From: Homalodisca vitripennis
Lineage: Eukaryota; Arthropoda; Insecta; Hemiptera; Cicadellidae
Direction: 5' to 3'
Assembly (NCBI RefSeq): GCF_021130785.1
Contig: NW_025777972.1
Coordinates: 17,758 to 81,757, forward strand
DNA: 64,000 bases
Positions within the stretch are counted from its first letter, which is position 1. Each line of letters starts with the position of its first letter. A program made the translations under genes and the position numbers. Under the pieces are notes generated by a model that was not told the origin of the DNA, made no database searches, and worked only from the letters and a program-made list of their open reading frames with translations. Positions 1 through 13,100 of this stretch are shown here, one piece after another.

Positions 1-2240
1 GTTTAACAGTATTACAACAGGATTTAATAGTAATATTGTAATAGTGTAATAATTTATAATATTATTTTCAATTTATTATACGTTTTAAAATCGTCGCTCA
101 TAAAATCTTTAGTACAAATGAGATACTTACTTTGTCTTTGCAATCTGCTTTACACTAATTTGATCTAGCATTGTGTACTTAATGTTTTGAAAATTTAAAT
201 GTAAGAAAATATTACTGCCTCTTTGGCAAACTTTAGCTGAATGTAAATTTTTTTCTATTAATTATGGGTTATGTTTCAATAATAATATTATTGTTTTCTA
301 ATTTAAAAATATTTTATGAAAATTTGCCCAAATTTTCTCTTCATAAAAACCTTTCTTAGATTTAAACGAACATTTATAAAAAGAATATCCGAAATAGTTA
401 GCGCTTAGCATCACAATCAATGAGAATTTTAATTTATTTTTAAGGCAAAAGAAATAAACTGTTTACACGTTTCTGAAATTTCGTTACCTAACATAAAGCA
501 ACAAACACAACGATTTTTGTAACATTATATCACAACAGCAAAAAGGTAACATAACATTTTAAACGCATGAGAGTACACATAAGTTGAGTGTAATGAACTA
601 TTCCAGGTTGAATGAATCAGACTCATTATCTTTGCTGAAAGTCAGAGAACCGTTCAGTTGTAAAACTGCGACAGAACGATATTGAGTGTTCACTTTGTTG
701 GAAGTAGCTTAAAGAATTTTCTCTTAATTCATACGGAAATCTGTTGCTCCTAAAAAACATGCATTACTCACAAACTCCTTTTAATTAAATTATAAAATTT
801 CCATAACTCGTTTGAAAAGGTTTAAAAGTTGATGATTTTTAAATTTACAGAATTAAATGTAAGAAATAGTGGAAAAATACTTTTGTATCTGTGTATCTAT
901 CTACCTGGTAAAAAAATATCTCGAAAACGCACAGACCTATCGATATGATAGTTTCATGAAGCTTTATATCTCTACAGGAAAAATTGTGTTCAATGATGGT
1001 GAACGTTAATCCATGGAATTTTGCTAAGCATTAGCGAATATTGGTATTATGGTGAAACCTCTGTCTCTTTCCCCAGATGGTAAAAGCGCGGTCGGGCCCC
1101 ATGAAAGGGAATTAAAAATTAAACCTCCTCATCTGCTTTTTTGTTATGCCATTCTGGCGGCTGGACAATGAAAACCAGTTTCGTTGAAAAGACAAAATGT
1201 AATAAAATGAAATAATTATTTGTTTAATTGTGTAATACAATTATCCCACCTCACTTTAAGTTGCAGAAACATTTACTAAAATTAAATTAGGAATAGTCAA
1301 CTAAACAATAAGTCTTGCGTAAATATAAATTTGGAATACTGTCTGTTCATTAATCGAAAACTAGGCTAGTATGTTTAAAAGTCCTCCTTTTCAAATGCTC
1401 AGCCCGTGTAGTTGTTTAAAAAAAAGTTTCACGAAACTAAAAACAAAATGTAGAGTACAACCTTGCCTCTGATTTCAACTTAAAGAACAGTTCCTGGTAG
1501 CGGAAGTCCATCTCTAGGGAGCCAGTCCAGAAAACGGTGGCGTTAGTCATCGTTACAGGGAGGATAGGTCGGCCCCGGGAACCCGAGTCACTATAACAGC
1601 GTATACCAATTCATTGTAGTGAGCATAATGTTAAAGCCCAAACCAAATAAAGTAAACTAGTCTAACTTTAGTTAGGCCATTTTGAATAGAGGTTAAAACT
1701 ATCACCAGATGTTACAGGTTTTCATTTCAAAACTTTTGAGCCAGTTTCGACACATTTATTCATGCTTACCCAATGAACTTGGCACAATAAGCAACATAGC
1801 ATGTGAATATGAAGATAATATTACTCACTAAACGGTTATATTTGGTTGGTTAAATACAAAGCAATTAGTAGCAGCACCAAAAGTTGATAGTAAATTTAAC
1901 ATGGTTTCTTTCTGAATTATATCTTGCCTATCCCTTTTTTGTTCCTTTTAAAGAGAAATTTTATTTTTCGTCAGGCTTATACGATTGATTAAAGTAACAG
2001 GTATATACAATTTAATTTTATTAAGATATGTCCACCTTAATATCTAGATATGTACGTATTTCTTGAGTTACGTTAAAGGAGTTAAGTTAATCTTGAGTTT
2101 TCTTTACTACACAGAGGAAAGAACATTATAAATCTGTTACTTCAAACTTATTTGAAAGTCAAGCACAACGTATTAAAAATATAAAATATTCTCTATATAA
2201 TTACAGAGGATTCAGATTAATTAAAGAGTGGAGTGTGAGA
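1..2240. other. AT-rich intergenic DNA, no gene seen
   Basis: I find no coding region, RNA gene or clear repeat here. Short open frames have no family resemblance and no promoter or splice context. Confidence 0.5.
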
Positions 2241-2267
2241 GTAACTTGATGGTGCTCGTGTAGTGTA

Positions 2268-2554
2268 AACTTTGTTTATGTACTAGTTAGACTGAACACC
2301 CCGTGGCCAAGTCATCCCTTGTAATCATCGTTTTAAGCACCAACTTTGGCGTTCTGCATAGGGAACGACTTGCAACTTGTTACACAGTCATAGTCTGTAC
2401 TTAGTATGTGAACTTTGTTTATGTACTAGTTAGACTGAACACCCCGTGGCCAAGTCATCCCTTGTAATCATCGTTTTTAAGCACCAACTTTGGCGTTCTG
2501 CATAGGGAACGACTTGCAACTTGTTACACAGTCATAGTCTGTACTTAGTATGTG
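2268..2554. repeat. 143-bp tandem duplication, two copies
   Basis: The block starting AACTTTGTTTATGTACTAG at 2268 recurs at 2411, and the two copies are nearly identical (one T-run differs by a base). No coding function is evident. It looks like a recent local duplication. Confidence 0.85.
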
Positions 2555-2804
2555 AACCAAATTTGTATCCTAGAAGTGATTATAGATATATCCTACTGAC
2601 CAGACCTCGTCACTCAATAACAGGATCGGCCTCTGTTGAAATGAAAAGTTTACAACATTCGAACTTCAGGTAAAGCCGTAATTATATAGGGACGTGAAAT
2701 AGTAAACTGTCCTTTGAATATAGTAACAATTGGAATTAAAGTGTTTTAATAGATTTAGGGACGTAGTATAGGACATAGAGATATATCCTAATAATAAAAA
2801 AAAG

Positions 2805-3015
2805 AAAGTGCTTTTGTTTGTTTGATTTGCGTTCACGCGTAAGCTATTCAACTGATTAATTGAACTTTTACAAGGGAATTCTTAGGGTTCCTGGTATGAA
2901 TATATGTCTATTATTGTTTAAAAAATCTCTCTGGGCTATGCTCCACTGGTCTACGAGTATAAAGTAGTTAAAAAATCCCATCTTGGTCTCAAAAGATTAC
3001 GAAATATTAACTTTA
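2805..3015. repeat. Dispersed repeat, copy A
   Basis: This stretch matches 24178-24365 at moderate identity. Shared pieces include GTTCACGC, an ACTGAT/CCGATT block and CCACTGGTCT. The wording is like the 5' parts of non-autonomous insect elements, but no terminus or target duplication could be fixed. Confidence 0.5.
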
Positions 3016-3380
3016 TGACAGCATAACCATTTGCTTTCATTCTTGTAACCACTATATTTAATTTTTTTAAATTTAAAGTGTAAAAGCTGTATAGTAAGCT
3101 AAATAGTAACAGTTCTTACTTCATCTTTTTATGCAATCGTTGTTGAGCTCAGAGTAAGAAAATATCCAGTAAGTAAAGTTTAAGTAAAAATGTATTTTTA
3201 AATATACAATTTAGCAAATATTAAGTAGTCAGTACTGTGTCAGTGCTGTATTCCTGATATAAAAGAAAAATATACTCTATAATATTTACAAAAAATTTAA
3301 AGACTGTAATACAACTCATATTAGTTATCTTTGACGTAAGTATACTTCTTAAAGCGTATACCTTACGTCACGCTTTAAAA

Positions 3381-3383
<3 letters not shown>

Positions 3384-3414
<31 letters not shown>

Positions 3415-3462
3415 AAATAATATATGTATATATATACATATATATATATATATACATAATAA

Positions 3463-3506
<44 letters not shown>

Positions 3507-3633
3507 ATAAATTTTGCCGTGTTTCCCAGTCAAGAAAAGAATAATATATATATATATATATATATTATTCTTATATATATATATATATATAATATATATA
3601 TATATTATATATATATAATATTTATATATAATG

Positions 3634-3700
<67 letters not shown>

Positions 3701-3740
3701 CTTTTCTTGACTGGGAAACACGGCAAAATTTATTCTCTAG
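3384..3740. repeat. (TA)n array containing a 47-bp inverted repeat
   Basis: Long TA/TATG arrays surround a unique segment at about 3501-3550 that returns as its reverse complement at about 3690-3738 (core TTTCCCAGTCAAGAAAAG). The arrangement is a foldback with TA-rich arms. The open frame of I/Y/V residues here is a microsatellite artefact. Confidence 0.75.
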
Positions 3741-4140
3741 CGAAAAATACTAAGATCCAAGTAAATTACAATGGCCATAAATAAAAAGTTTTACAAATGT
3801 TTTATCAGAACAAACTCAATATAATTGGAAATATAATTCACTCCAACCAGACGTTCTCATACACGTGCAAAGCCTACGAAATTGAGCGCGAAACCGTGAG
3901 TAACTGCAAGTGGAATTATAAAGCAATACACCAGACACTAAGTGAAATCTTGAATGACATCAAATCGTCGAAGGAAATTACGTCCATATTTTAATCTAAA
4001 GCAAGTTATTATATCATAAATGCTTTATTTAACAAAGCTGACAACTTGGAAAAATTAGGGTTTCTTCACATTGTTGTAAAACAGTTCCAGTGTTACTGAA
4101 ATTTATAGAAATGTTCAGTGAAATACATGAAATATTAAAA

Positions 4141-4188
4141 ACAATTAAATGCAAAGCAATTGCGGGCGAAGCCGCGGGTGAAGGCTAG
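4141..4188 (+). mobile_element. Helitron-like 3' terminus
   Basis: A short hairpin (GCGG, loop, CCGC at 4162-4175) is followed about 9 bases later by CTAG at 4185-4188 and then a T. That is the layout of Helitron 3' ends. A related end lies on the minus strand at 16783-16812. The 5' end (TC at an A/T target) was not located. Confidence 0.4.
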
Positions 4189-4312
4189 TATATTTATATA
4201 TCTCTATCAGCCTAAGTGTGTCAGTGTGATATTAAATATATATGTAAGTATGTGAACTTAAAAATATATTTGCTAAAAGTTTACCAAAAATAACGTGTAA
4301 AGAAAATGGCAT

Positions 4313-4506
4313 TAAGTAACAAGAATAAACCTTTGAACACTTTTGTGGCTTTTTATTTATACAATGTACATTACGAATTCAAAGAATCCATCTTCAAGTA
4401 TTTACCATGACCTACAAGTACCTGAAGATGGATTCTTCGAATACATAATGTACATTGTACAAATGAAAAACTCCAAAAGTGTTCAAAGGTTTATTCTTGT
4501 TACTTA
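4313..4506. repeat. 194-bp hairpin (foldback or MITE-like)
   Basis: Two arms of about 90 bp are imperfect reverse complements around a short loop near 4405-4418. The outer ends are TAAGTAAC and GTTACTTA. No protein is encoded, so a MITE or foldback element is the likeliest reading. Confidence 0.7.
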
Positions 4507-7500
4507 TGTCAAACACTTTTAGAGACTACATTTCTTAAATGGTTTTGCCCTGGCTTCATTATCCATAAGAATACACTGCTAATTCTTTGCACATAAGTTC
4601 CATTATTATTACATTATTGATCACAGTATTAACGATGTGACAACATACAGTGCGCTTAAAATGTGGAACTTTACCTAAGATATTAACACGTTTCATTATT
4701 TTCATCAGCGTAAAATAGAACACTTCTGGAAAAGACTCGAAACCATGAACAAGAGTGTGTCTAATTAGTGAGACTCTAGACCTTCTCCAAGTTCAAATGG
4801 ATTTTCAATGAGCCGCACTCTTCATTATTTCTCAGTGGAAGACAAAACCCAACCTCTCTTGTTCCTCTAACCATCCTCCTCTTAACCCACCTACCTTATA
4901 AAGTGCCTTAAAGGATCATAAGAGTGGAAGAAAGAATTGAAGAATTCCACTTTTTCTTTAATTAGTGGAATACATGAAACCGTATAGGCTACTTAGTGCT
5001 TTAAAGTCATTTAACCTTATCTTGATAAACCTACTTTCAAGTTCAGGAATGGTTAATGAAATAACAATATGTCTGTTATAGCTATTTGGAAGAAGAGTGT
5101 TATTCTATAAGTACAATAATAAATAAATTAATAGATAAATAAATGAATAATTAAATCAATGAAGTATATATGAGAATATATACATTTATATATATATACA
5201 CATTCATAAATACATACCCTACAGAATAATTCTAGAGATTATCCTATAGGTTTTGTGAAACACGTTTAAAAATGATATGTAAATTTTGAATAATTTGCTG
5301 AAACTGATTGTTAGTGTTATTTAGTGTGGTGTAGGGAATGTGCTACCCAGTGACAACAGTTCAGATTATAATAATAAACGTGGTAAGTAAAGAGTATTGA
5401 ACGTTCTATGAAGAGTATAGAATATGGAAGAAACAAATGATTAGAAAAGTGCTTGGTAAACACAATTCTGACCTTTAATTTAACTCCTGTCTCCAGTGAG
5501 AAAAACATAAACAGCACTATACTACAAAGCTCTATATTATCTCGCAATAAATGTGTACCCACAAACATTATCTACAAGCCTCGTGGAACTCTAATGATCA
5601 ACTAAATAGCCAACATCGTAGTCAAGCGATCTTGCACGACGAAAAACCGATGTTATCTAGGGAGAGCTAGGGTCAACATCTGGTATTTCTCATACTACCA
5701 CCGTGCAAAGAGTAATCTTGTTATATTTGTGGTGGAAAACCATAAATTAAACTCCTGTTACTAACTCCTATTACATTTCATATCACCTGACATACTTACT
5801 CTAAATACAACCATTATGCGTTCTGTGCTAACTTTAATATGCGTCCGACAGTCTTCGACACATATGGACATCTGAGGTATGTCTTCAAGTTGTAGTTTGT
5901 TTATTTCTGTAGACAGTTTTTATACTTTCAGATTCAACGAACGCGACTTATTCCGAGCACACTGAGGCTGTTATTGTTAAGCGAACTTACAGTTATCATT
6001 ATAGAATGTGTTTTTGTTCACTTTTAGATAATCATAAATATCGTGAAAGTTAGTTTTTTGGTCGACGCGGCATGCAGAGTCGGTCAAGTTCATGGCCATC
6101 GGCCAGTTCACGCTTCGGCAAATTTCTATGCGGATCGATAATAATACTCTTATCTTACGTGTCATGGGTTGTATTTTCCAAAATACTTTTCAAATTATTT
6201 TTTGGTTTCATAAACTTTACAAAACAATGGTATTTGGATTTTTCCCAATTCTACAGCAAAATTATTCCTGGCTTATTCTCTATTTCTCGGTTCGGATGGC
6301 CATTAGGTCCAAATATTACGAGATTACTGGGTAGTGGGAGTCGACTACTCTCTCCGCACACACTTTAATCCGCTCTTGGAAGTGACACGCTAATTCTCAT
6401 TCTCATATTTGGTTCTTTGAGAATCGCTCACAATGAGTCATCCTGTCTTACACAGACAATTTGAAAAAGAAGGACCGCGAAATAACGCAATGTTAACTAA
6501 TTTTGTATGATTTAAAGTCAACTGGCTAAGCGGAATCAGATTTTTAATACTAAAAAGTAATCTACTGACCAAAAATGTCATCATAAATAACGACTTATAC
6601 AACTAAACTATTATGCATCTATGACTAACAGTTTTTTAAGCCCTTCGAAAACCTTTTCCACTATTACAATTATTTTCTTGTATTAATGCTACAAACGGTT
6701 TACGTTAATATAAGTACGTATATATCTTAAAAGTCAGGTTATGTACTATTGCACATTATTAGCCAATAGTAACAACGATACATGTCATTTATGTTTTGTT
6801 AATGTACGAGTAAAATTGGAAAACATTCTGTGAATAGAATATGTGCACAGTGATTAAAGATGATTGCAAATTAGTACAACCAATAGATCTTCAGTTGAAG
6901 ATTGGGATGTTTTAAGAGAGTATACACAATTAAATTTGAGTGAAAGACATTAAAATATTAACTTACGATAAGACTATGATGTAACCGGTGAAGTGAGGAA
7001 TCCAACGAGATATAGAAATTGGTAAATTCATATCGAAAAATCCGTCAAGGAATTGTGGTTGAAACGCGCATACCAAGGCGTAGTAAAAATGAGACTAAAC
7101 GTGAGCAGTCGTGTAGAAAAGTAAAAAGTGAAACAAGGTTTTAAGCTTTATCTTCATGTAATCAATATCAACATGTAAAGGTTCAGAGAGTTGTTTGACA
7201 AAAACTGCAAGAATATTACACATACTCTTTTAGAAGCTGTGAGGCGGAGACAAAGAAGAAACATTATTTCAGCCTCTACAAACACAGCCTTTGGTCCTTC
7301 GGTTGAGGCGGCCTACAGATTTAATATATTTCTCTTTCTGACGCGTCAGCAAGAACCTTGCGTTCAGATTGAATCGTTGTTATACATGTGCATTTGTGTG
7401 ATAAGTCTTTGTTGAACACAATCATATCTTTGGGATATTGCATATTGAACTCTTACGAATAATTAGTGCTTTACAGTTAGTAAGGGATTAAATAACATGG

Positions 7501-8420
7501 ATTATGCAAATGTGCCATTGAATTATAATAATAATAGATAATAATTTATAAAAGAATAGAAAAATATAATCATGCCAAAACATTTTATTTCATTTAGAAT
7601 AATATATTATTTTATATTTAATTTAAGTTTGGTTAGTACAAACTTTGATTATAATGTCACAATTAGGTTTAAAAATGTGGTTTTCAGGTATAAAACTTTG
7701 GTGAAATGCATTTTTGTGTCAAAGTGATCCAAACGTGACTAGTTATAGTAAATGTGGGATTAGACAAGGATGAATTTATACCTGCTGAGCAGCTTTTTAT
7801 TATGAGGTAATTCTACTAAATGTTTCTCGTGATCCATAGGAATGATTGTATTTAAACTATTGATTCAGGAATTCCACGCCTCAGAACTGTATTAATGTGA
7901 TTCATCATTCAATATAACTGTTTTAAGGAAGTGTTGAAGTTTGAAAAGTTTTAAATAATTCTTTAAAATTATTACAGGATTAAGTTAAAATTAAGTTCTT
8001 GATTCACACCATAAAGATACCAAGTGTATTGTTAAAAATTTAATAAATACAAATGGGTAGAATAAATATGTCTAATTTCTCTTCACAACAAAGAAATAGT
8101 TCGTGTATATGCGCGCATGAAATTACGGACCAACGACAATTATACTGATAATATAGTTTTTTTATTGGCGCAAACAACTCCCAGTGTTACAAAAGCGCTT
8201 GGAAATTCCAAATTCCATGATGGTTTCCAAGAAACCTCAACAACAAATACTTCAAAGAAATAATCTTATACAGTATATAACTGCGATTAAAACGACACAG
8301 ACTTATCAGCAGACGTAATATTTTTACAGTTGAGTTTTTATCAATGTTCCTAGTCATGGTGGTGTATCGCATTTATCGGCCAACATTGACCTCACTATCA
8401 GGAACCGGCTGCCTGCCTCG
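4507..8420. other. Intergenic DNA upstream of the propeller gene
   Basis: No supportable gene. Open frames up to about 98 codons have no recognisable domains and several overlap in different frames. Confidence 0.45.
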
Positions 8421-8421
8421 T

Positions 8422-8454
8422 ATTTATATAGTACACTCGTGAAACGTCTTCAGT
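8422..8454 (+). promoter_or_regulatory. TATA box and TCAGT initiator of the propeller gene
   Basis: TATATA at 8425-8430 lies 27 bp before the A of TCAGT (8450-8454), a strong match to an arthropod initiator. The predicted start site is followed by a 30-nt leader to the ATG at 8482. Seen in sequence; use of the site is inferred. Confidence 0.6.
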
Positions 8455-8481
8455 GTAAATCTTCAGCCCAGTAATTTTGTG

Positions 8482-8527
8482 ATGATTTTCGGGTCAGTTA
8501 CAGTTCTGGTTTTGTGCGCTATTGCAC
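8482..8527 (+). CDS. Exon 1: signal peptide
   Basis: Encodes [15 protein letters not shown] plus the first base of the next codon (phase 1). The donor is GTGAGT. Charge-poor hydrophobic N-terminus typical of a secretory signal. Confidence 0.7.
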
Positions 8528-10093
8528 GTGAGTACAGCAATTGTGTAGTTTTAATCACTAGTGCTATTACATGTAACTACTTATAACACCACGTAATAAA
8601 GCTCAGCTACTGTGTTTCACCTGGAGTTCATTTATGCATGATGCATCGTGCTCTGAGATATGTTTTAAAAACTAAATAGTATATATAATTGAACAAGTAA
8701 CTTTTGGAGAGGAAGGTATCTAGTTGAGGGGTTCAAAGATGATTTCCGAGATACGGCAAATCCAACTACGGGAGTTACGTTTAAGAGTAATCAATTTCGC
8801 AATGATACTTGCCAATTGACAATACCGTGAAGCCCTCATCAGTACCGGGCCTCTGTCTTCCTAAAGTTGAGAGAAAAATCACTTAAACTGGCATGAGCTA
8901 GAGAATAATCTCTTTATCTAATCGTTTCGCTCACAAAGGACCATATAATTTCGTTTTAGACACTTCATAAAACACATAAAACTTGAAAGGACTTTTTATG
9001 TTTTTCACAGTCATGAACAACGGTTATAAAAAATCAATCATTATTATTGATTACTGTTATAAGGAACTAAAAAGTTGCCATATTATTGAAGACAAACTCT
9101 TACGTAATACTGCAGATGCATTTTCGTTTATTTACGTTTCTCGTGCTTTAGACTTTGGAACCACTACTTTCCGTAGTTTAAGTGTTGTCCTAACCCGTTA
9201 AAAGTGTTTCTATAGATCAGATAATTACGAATCTACACATTTTTGATAACGGTTCTGTGTTAAAACGTAAATAGCCAGTTCCAGAGGTTTCAAGCGATGA
9301 CACACACCCATTGATTTAAATATTAAGGCCCTATACGTTGGTTCCCTGATACGTTTACAGCTTACCATCTATAGTATTCAGACGTTTGTTTGTACACAAC
9401 TTTTTACGGATACATGACAATAAATATGTAAACAGAATAAGATCAATAACACTAGTGATGAAATGATGTTAATAACAAATTTAAATAGATTACAATAGTA
9501 AACTTAAAACAATTTAAATAGTAGTAACAAATTTCTGACAGTGCCTTATCTCAGCTGTATGAAAAAATTAAAATGAAAACTATACTTTTAGCCATACTTT
9601 TTAAACATACGGAATTTTGTTATTAATAAATTTTGTCATATTCAAATAGTTTGTTACGTTGTAAACCACCGTATATTGGGAACCTCACATATTATACAGA
9701 CAGTAATCTAAACAAAATATAAGGGTACATGTTATCGAAATGGAAACAAGGGAAGACGAGTGGCAATCTTTCCCAGTTTTCGAGAATCACAAGATCGGAC
9801 TGATCAGGGATTCGGATATGGTGAAAAAATAAAAATGTAATAAACACAGCGAGAAAAAGTGAGTAGGATGTTCACAATACTTAAACGTTGCACAATTCAT
9901 ATTCATGGTTGTATTTTTACTTATATTATAGCATTGCTCATTTAAAAGTATTGGAAATGTCTGGCAATGTTTTCTATCCTGAAAGTGGAAATTACAAAAC
10001 CTGTAATGGCAGATACTTTTTAGCCATTTGTGCACATCGTCATTTTAAAATCTGTAGAAAAAGCAACCATGAGTAACTATATAGTATTAAATA

Positions 10094-10167
<74 letters not shown>

Positions 10168-13100
10168 ATGCATTCATAATTAAAATAAATATATGAATAT
10201 ATGTAATTTTGCAAGAAATAAAGATATAAATCATGTGCCAGTACACGTTTTCAACTTTTAGAAAATCCTATTTTTTAAATGCTAAAACTTTGCAGGCATA
10301 CAGAATGGTAATTTGTGTTGAAAATTTGTATAGTTTTTGTCATCTGTAATGGGTATAAAATAAGTTGTGTATCAAATTAATCGAGGAAATATTCCAAACA
10401 ATGTAATGTATGATGTTATCTATTTGAATTGGACTGATAACAAAAGTCTCATTATTATAGTGACTGCCTTTTACCCCTTCCAAAGAATAAACATATTGTA
10501 ACTTCATTTTACAATTCTATTAGATCAGATGTTATCAACATAGAGAGAGAGAGAAGAGAGAAACATCTTTTATTCACAATCATCAAGATTTGATAAGCGT
10601 CAATACAGTCTTCAAATTTCAAATACATGTTGAGTTAGACTAGACTTGCAAAAGCTAGGTCATTGTCCTTCCAAGAGAGAAACTCATTCACTGCGTAGAA
10701 TGGCCGCTGCACAAACCACCTCCTCAAGTGTCGTTTGAAGGTGAACTCCCTTAAGTTCTTCAGCTCATCCGGAAGGAGATTGAAGAATCTGGAACCTGCG
10801 TAGGAAGGTTTCTTCGCAAACAGCGCTGTGCGATGAGAAAGAAGGTTGAAATTGTTCGCATTCCTGGTTCGGTGCTGGTGGATAGATGAATTTATCGGTG
10901 AGTTACTATTGCAGGCTTCCATTATAGTTGCCAAGATGTAAGCTGATGCCACGGTTAGGATTTCCCACTTACGGAAGGTTTCCCTACAGCTTTCACGGAA
11001 TCCCAGTCCAGCCATTGCTCTAATCGCCCTCTTCTGGATAAGTAGGATTCTCTCCAAATTGAAGCAGGACGATCCACCCCACAAAGCGATCCCATAGGTC
11101 ATATGGCTATCAAACAAGGCAAAGTAAGTCGCTCTGACTGCCTCCTCAGTTCCCACAGCTACAATTCTTTTAATGGCAAATAAGGCAGTGCTAAGTCTCC
11201 TGCAAAGACAATCTATATGATTCTTCCAAGAGAGGTCAACATCCACAACAACACCCAGGTGTTTGGTGTTGTTTGTGATCAGAAGATTTGGGATACCACA
11301 TATTAGCTTTTTCTTTGGTCCAAACAGCAACTGCTTTGTTTTTTCCTCGTTTAGAACCAAGTCATTCCTGGAGCAGTAGTCAGAGGCCACACTCAAAGCA
11401 ATGAAGGAATTGACCTCAACTGAATCCACATTCTTCCCTGATGATAAGATGACGGTATCATCGGCATACATATAGCAATTGCCATAGGGGTTGCCATAAG
11501 ATGGTAAGTCATTAGTAAACAATATAAACATAACAGGACCCAACACTGATCCTTGAGGCACACCTCTGCGTACAGGCAGAGGACAGGATCTTGACCTGCA
11601 CAACTTCCCCCCAGTGACGTGAGAAATTTCCACAATTTGTGACCTGTCTTCCAGATAGTCAGAGAACCAGCAGAGAGCCCTTCCATCTATTCCCAGGAAG
11701 CTCAGTTTTGATAGAATCAATTCGTGGCCTAGGCAATCAAAAGCCTTACTCATGTCGACGAAGATCCCGGAGACGGAGTAGCCATTCTCTATGTTGTTGA
11801 TGATGTCCTCTAGAAGTTCCACCCAACCTGTCAGTGTCGACCTACCCTTCATGAAACCATGCTGACATTTGGTAAGAAGGCCATTTATATTGAGGTGTTG
11901 AAATAGTCTTGTTACGACAATCTTCTCGACGATCTTTGAGAAAGTTGGAACCAACGATATTGGCCTATAGTTGCCCATGTCCTCTTGTTTCCCTCGTTTA
12001 TGGAGAGGAAAAACCTTAGCCACTTTTAGTTTAGAAGGGAAGCGTCCCTGCTGAAAGGAGAGATTGCATATGTCTACAAGTGGCACCAGAAGCTCCTCCT
12101 TGCAGAACTTAACCATTCTGGAAGAGATCTCGTCCAAACCAGCAGAGGGTTTTTGCTTTATAGAGTCGATCGTCCTAATCAATTCCGCCTCGTTTGTAGC
12201 TGTAAACTCATTCAGTCTTACTAGGCCGTTGTAGACTTCCTCGACAGTTGGATTAGGAGGTGAGTGACCTGAGGCAACAGCCGAAGACTGAAGAGTTTTT
12301 TCCGCAATATCGACAAAAAACTGGTTAAAACAGGAAGCAATTTCATTAGGATCCGTGATGTTCACTTTGTCAACAGACAAGGATTTTACTTCAGTTTGTG
12401 GGACTTTGTTAGGGGTTCGCTCGCAGTTAATCACATCCCAGATGGCCTTGCTTTTATTATCGGATGTGCTGATGTGGTTGGAGTTAAAGGTGCGACGAAG
12501 CTCTTTTAATTTTAGGTCATATGACTTTTTTAAGTTGTTCGCTCTTATTTTATCTCCATGACCTCCACTGAGAAGATATTGATTGTTGGCTTCCAAGAAC
12601 CTTCTCTTCAATTCTCTGACCTCTTCACTGCAGAAAATTTCTCTTGTTTTGTTTCTCCCACTCCTAGATTTTCTCGGAGGACAAGTAAGGTCAAGGATCA
12701 GTGTGACTGTTGCAATGAAATTGTTGTATGCATCGTTCGTGTCACTGCAGCCTAATACATGATCCCAAGATTCCAGAGCCAAACGATTTTTTAACTGGGT
12801 CAAGTTGGTGAGATTGGTGATTCTTCTGGATACAATGGTGGGTTTCTTGAGAGAGATCGGTAGCTGCAGTGAGCACAGCTGTCCAGTGTGGTCCGAGATT
12901 CCAGTAGGAACCACCCGTACCGTTACTTGGTCCAAGTTCAAGTCAGTACATACGGCATCGATGGAGGTAGCCGAAGTTGGGGTGATCCTGGTTGGTGGAA
13001 GTTGTATTCTTGCCATGGAAAAAGATGCCAGGAGTTCATTTAACATGCTTCTCTCAGTTGTTGATTCGAGATCGTTAATGTTTATGTCCCCAATGAGTAA

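Noticed and set aside
3384..3644. Ile/Tyr/Val-rich protein
   Set aside because: Translation of TA/TG microsatellites.
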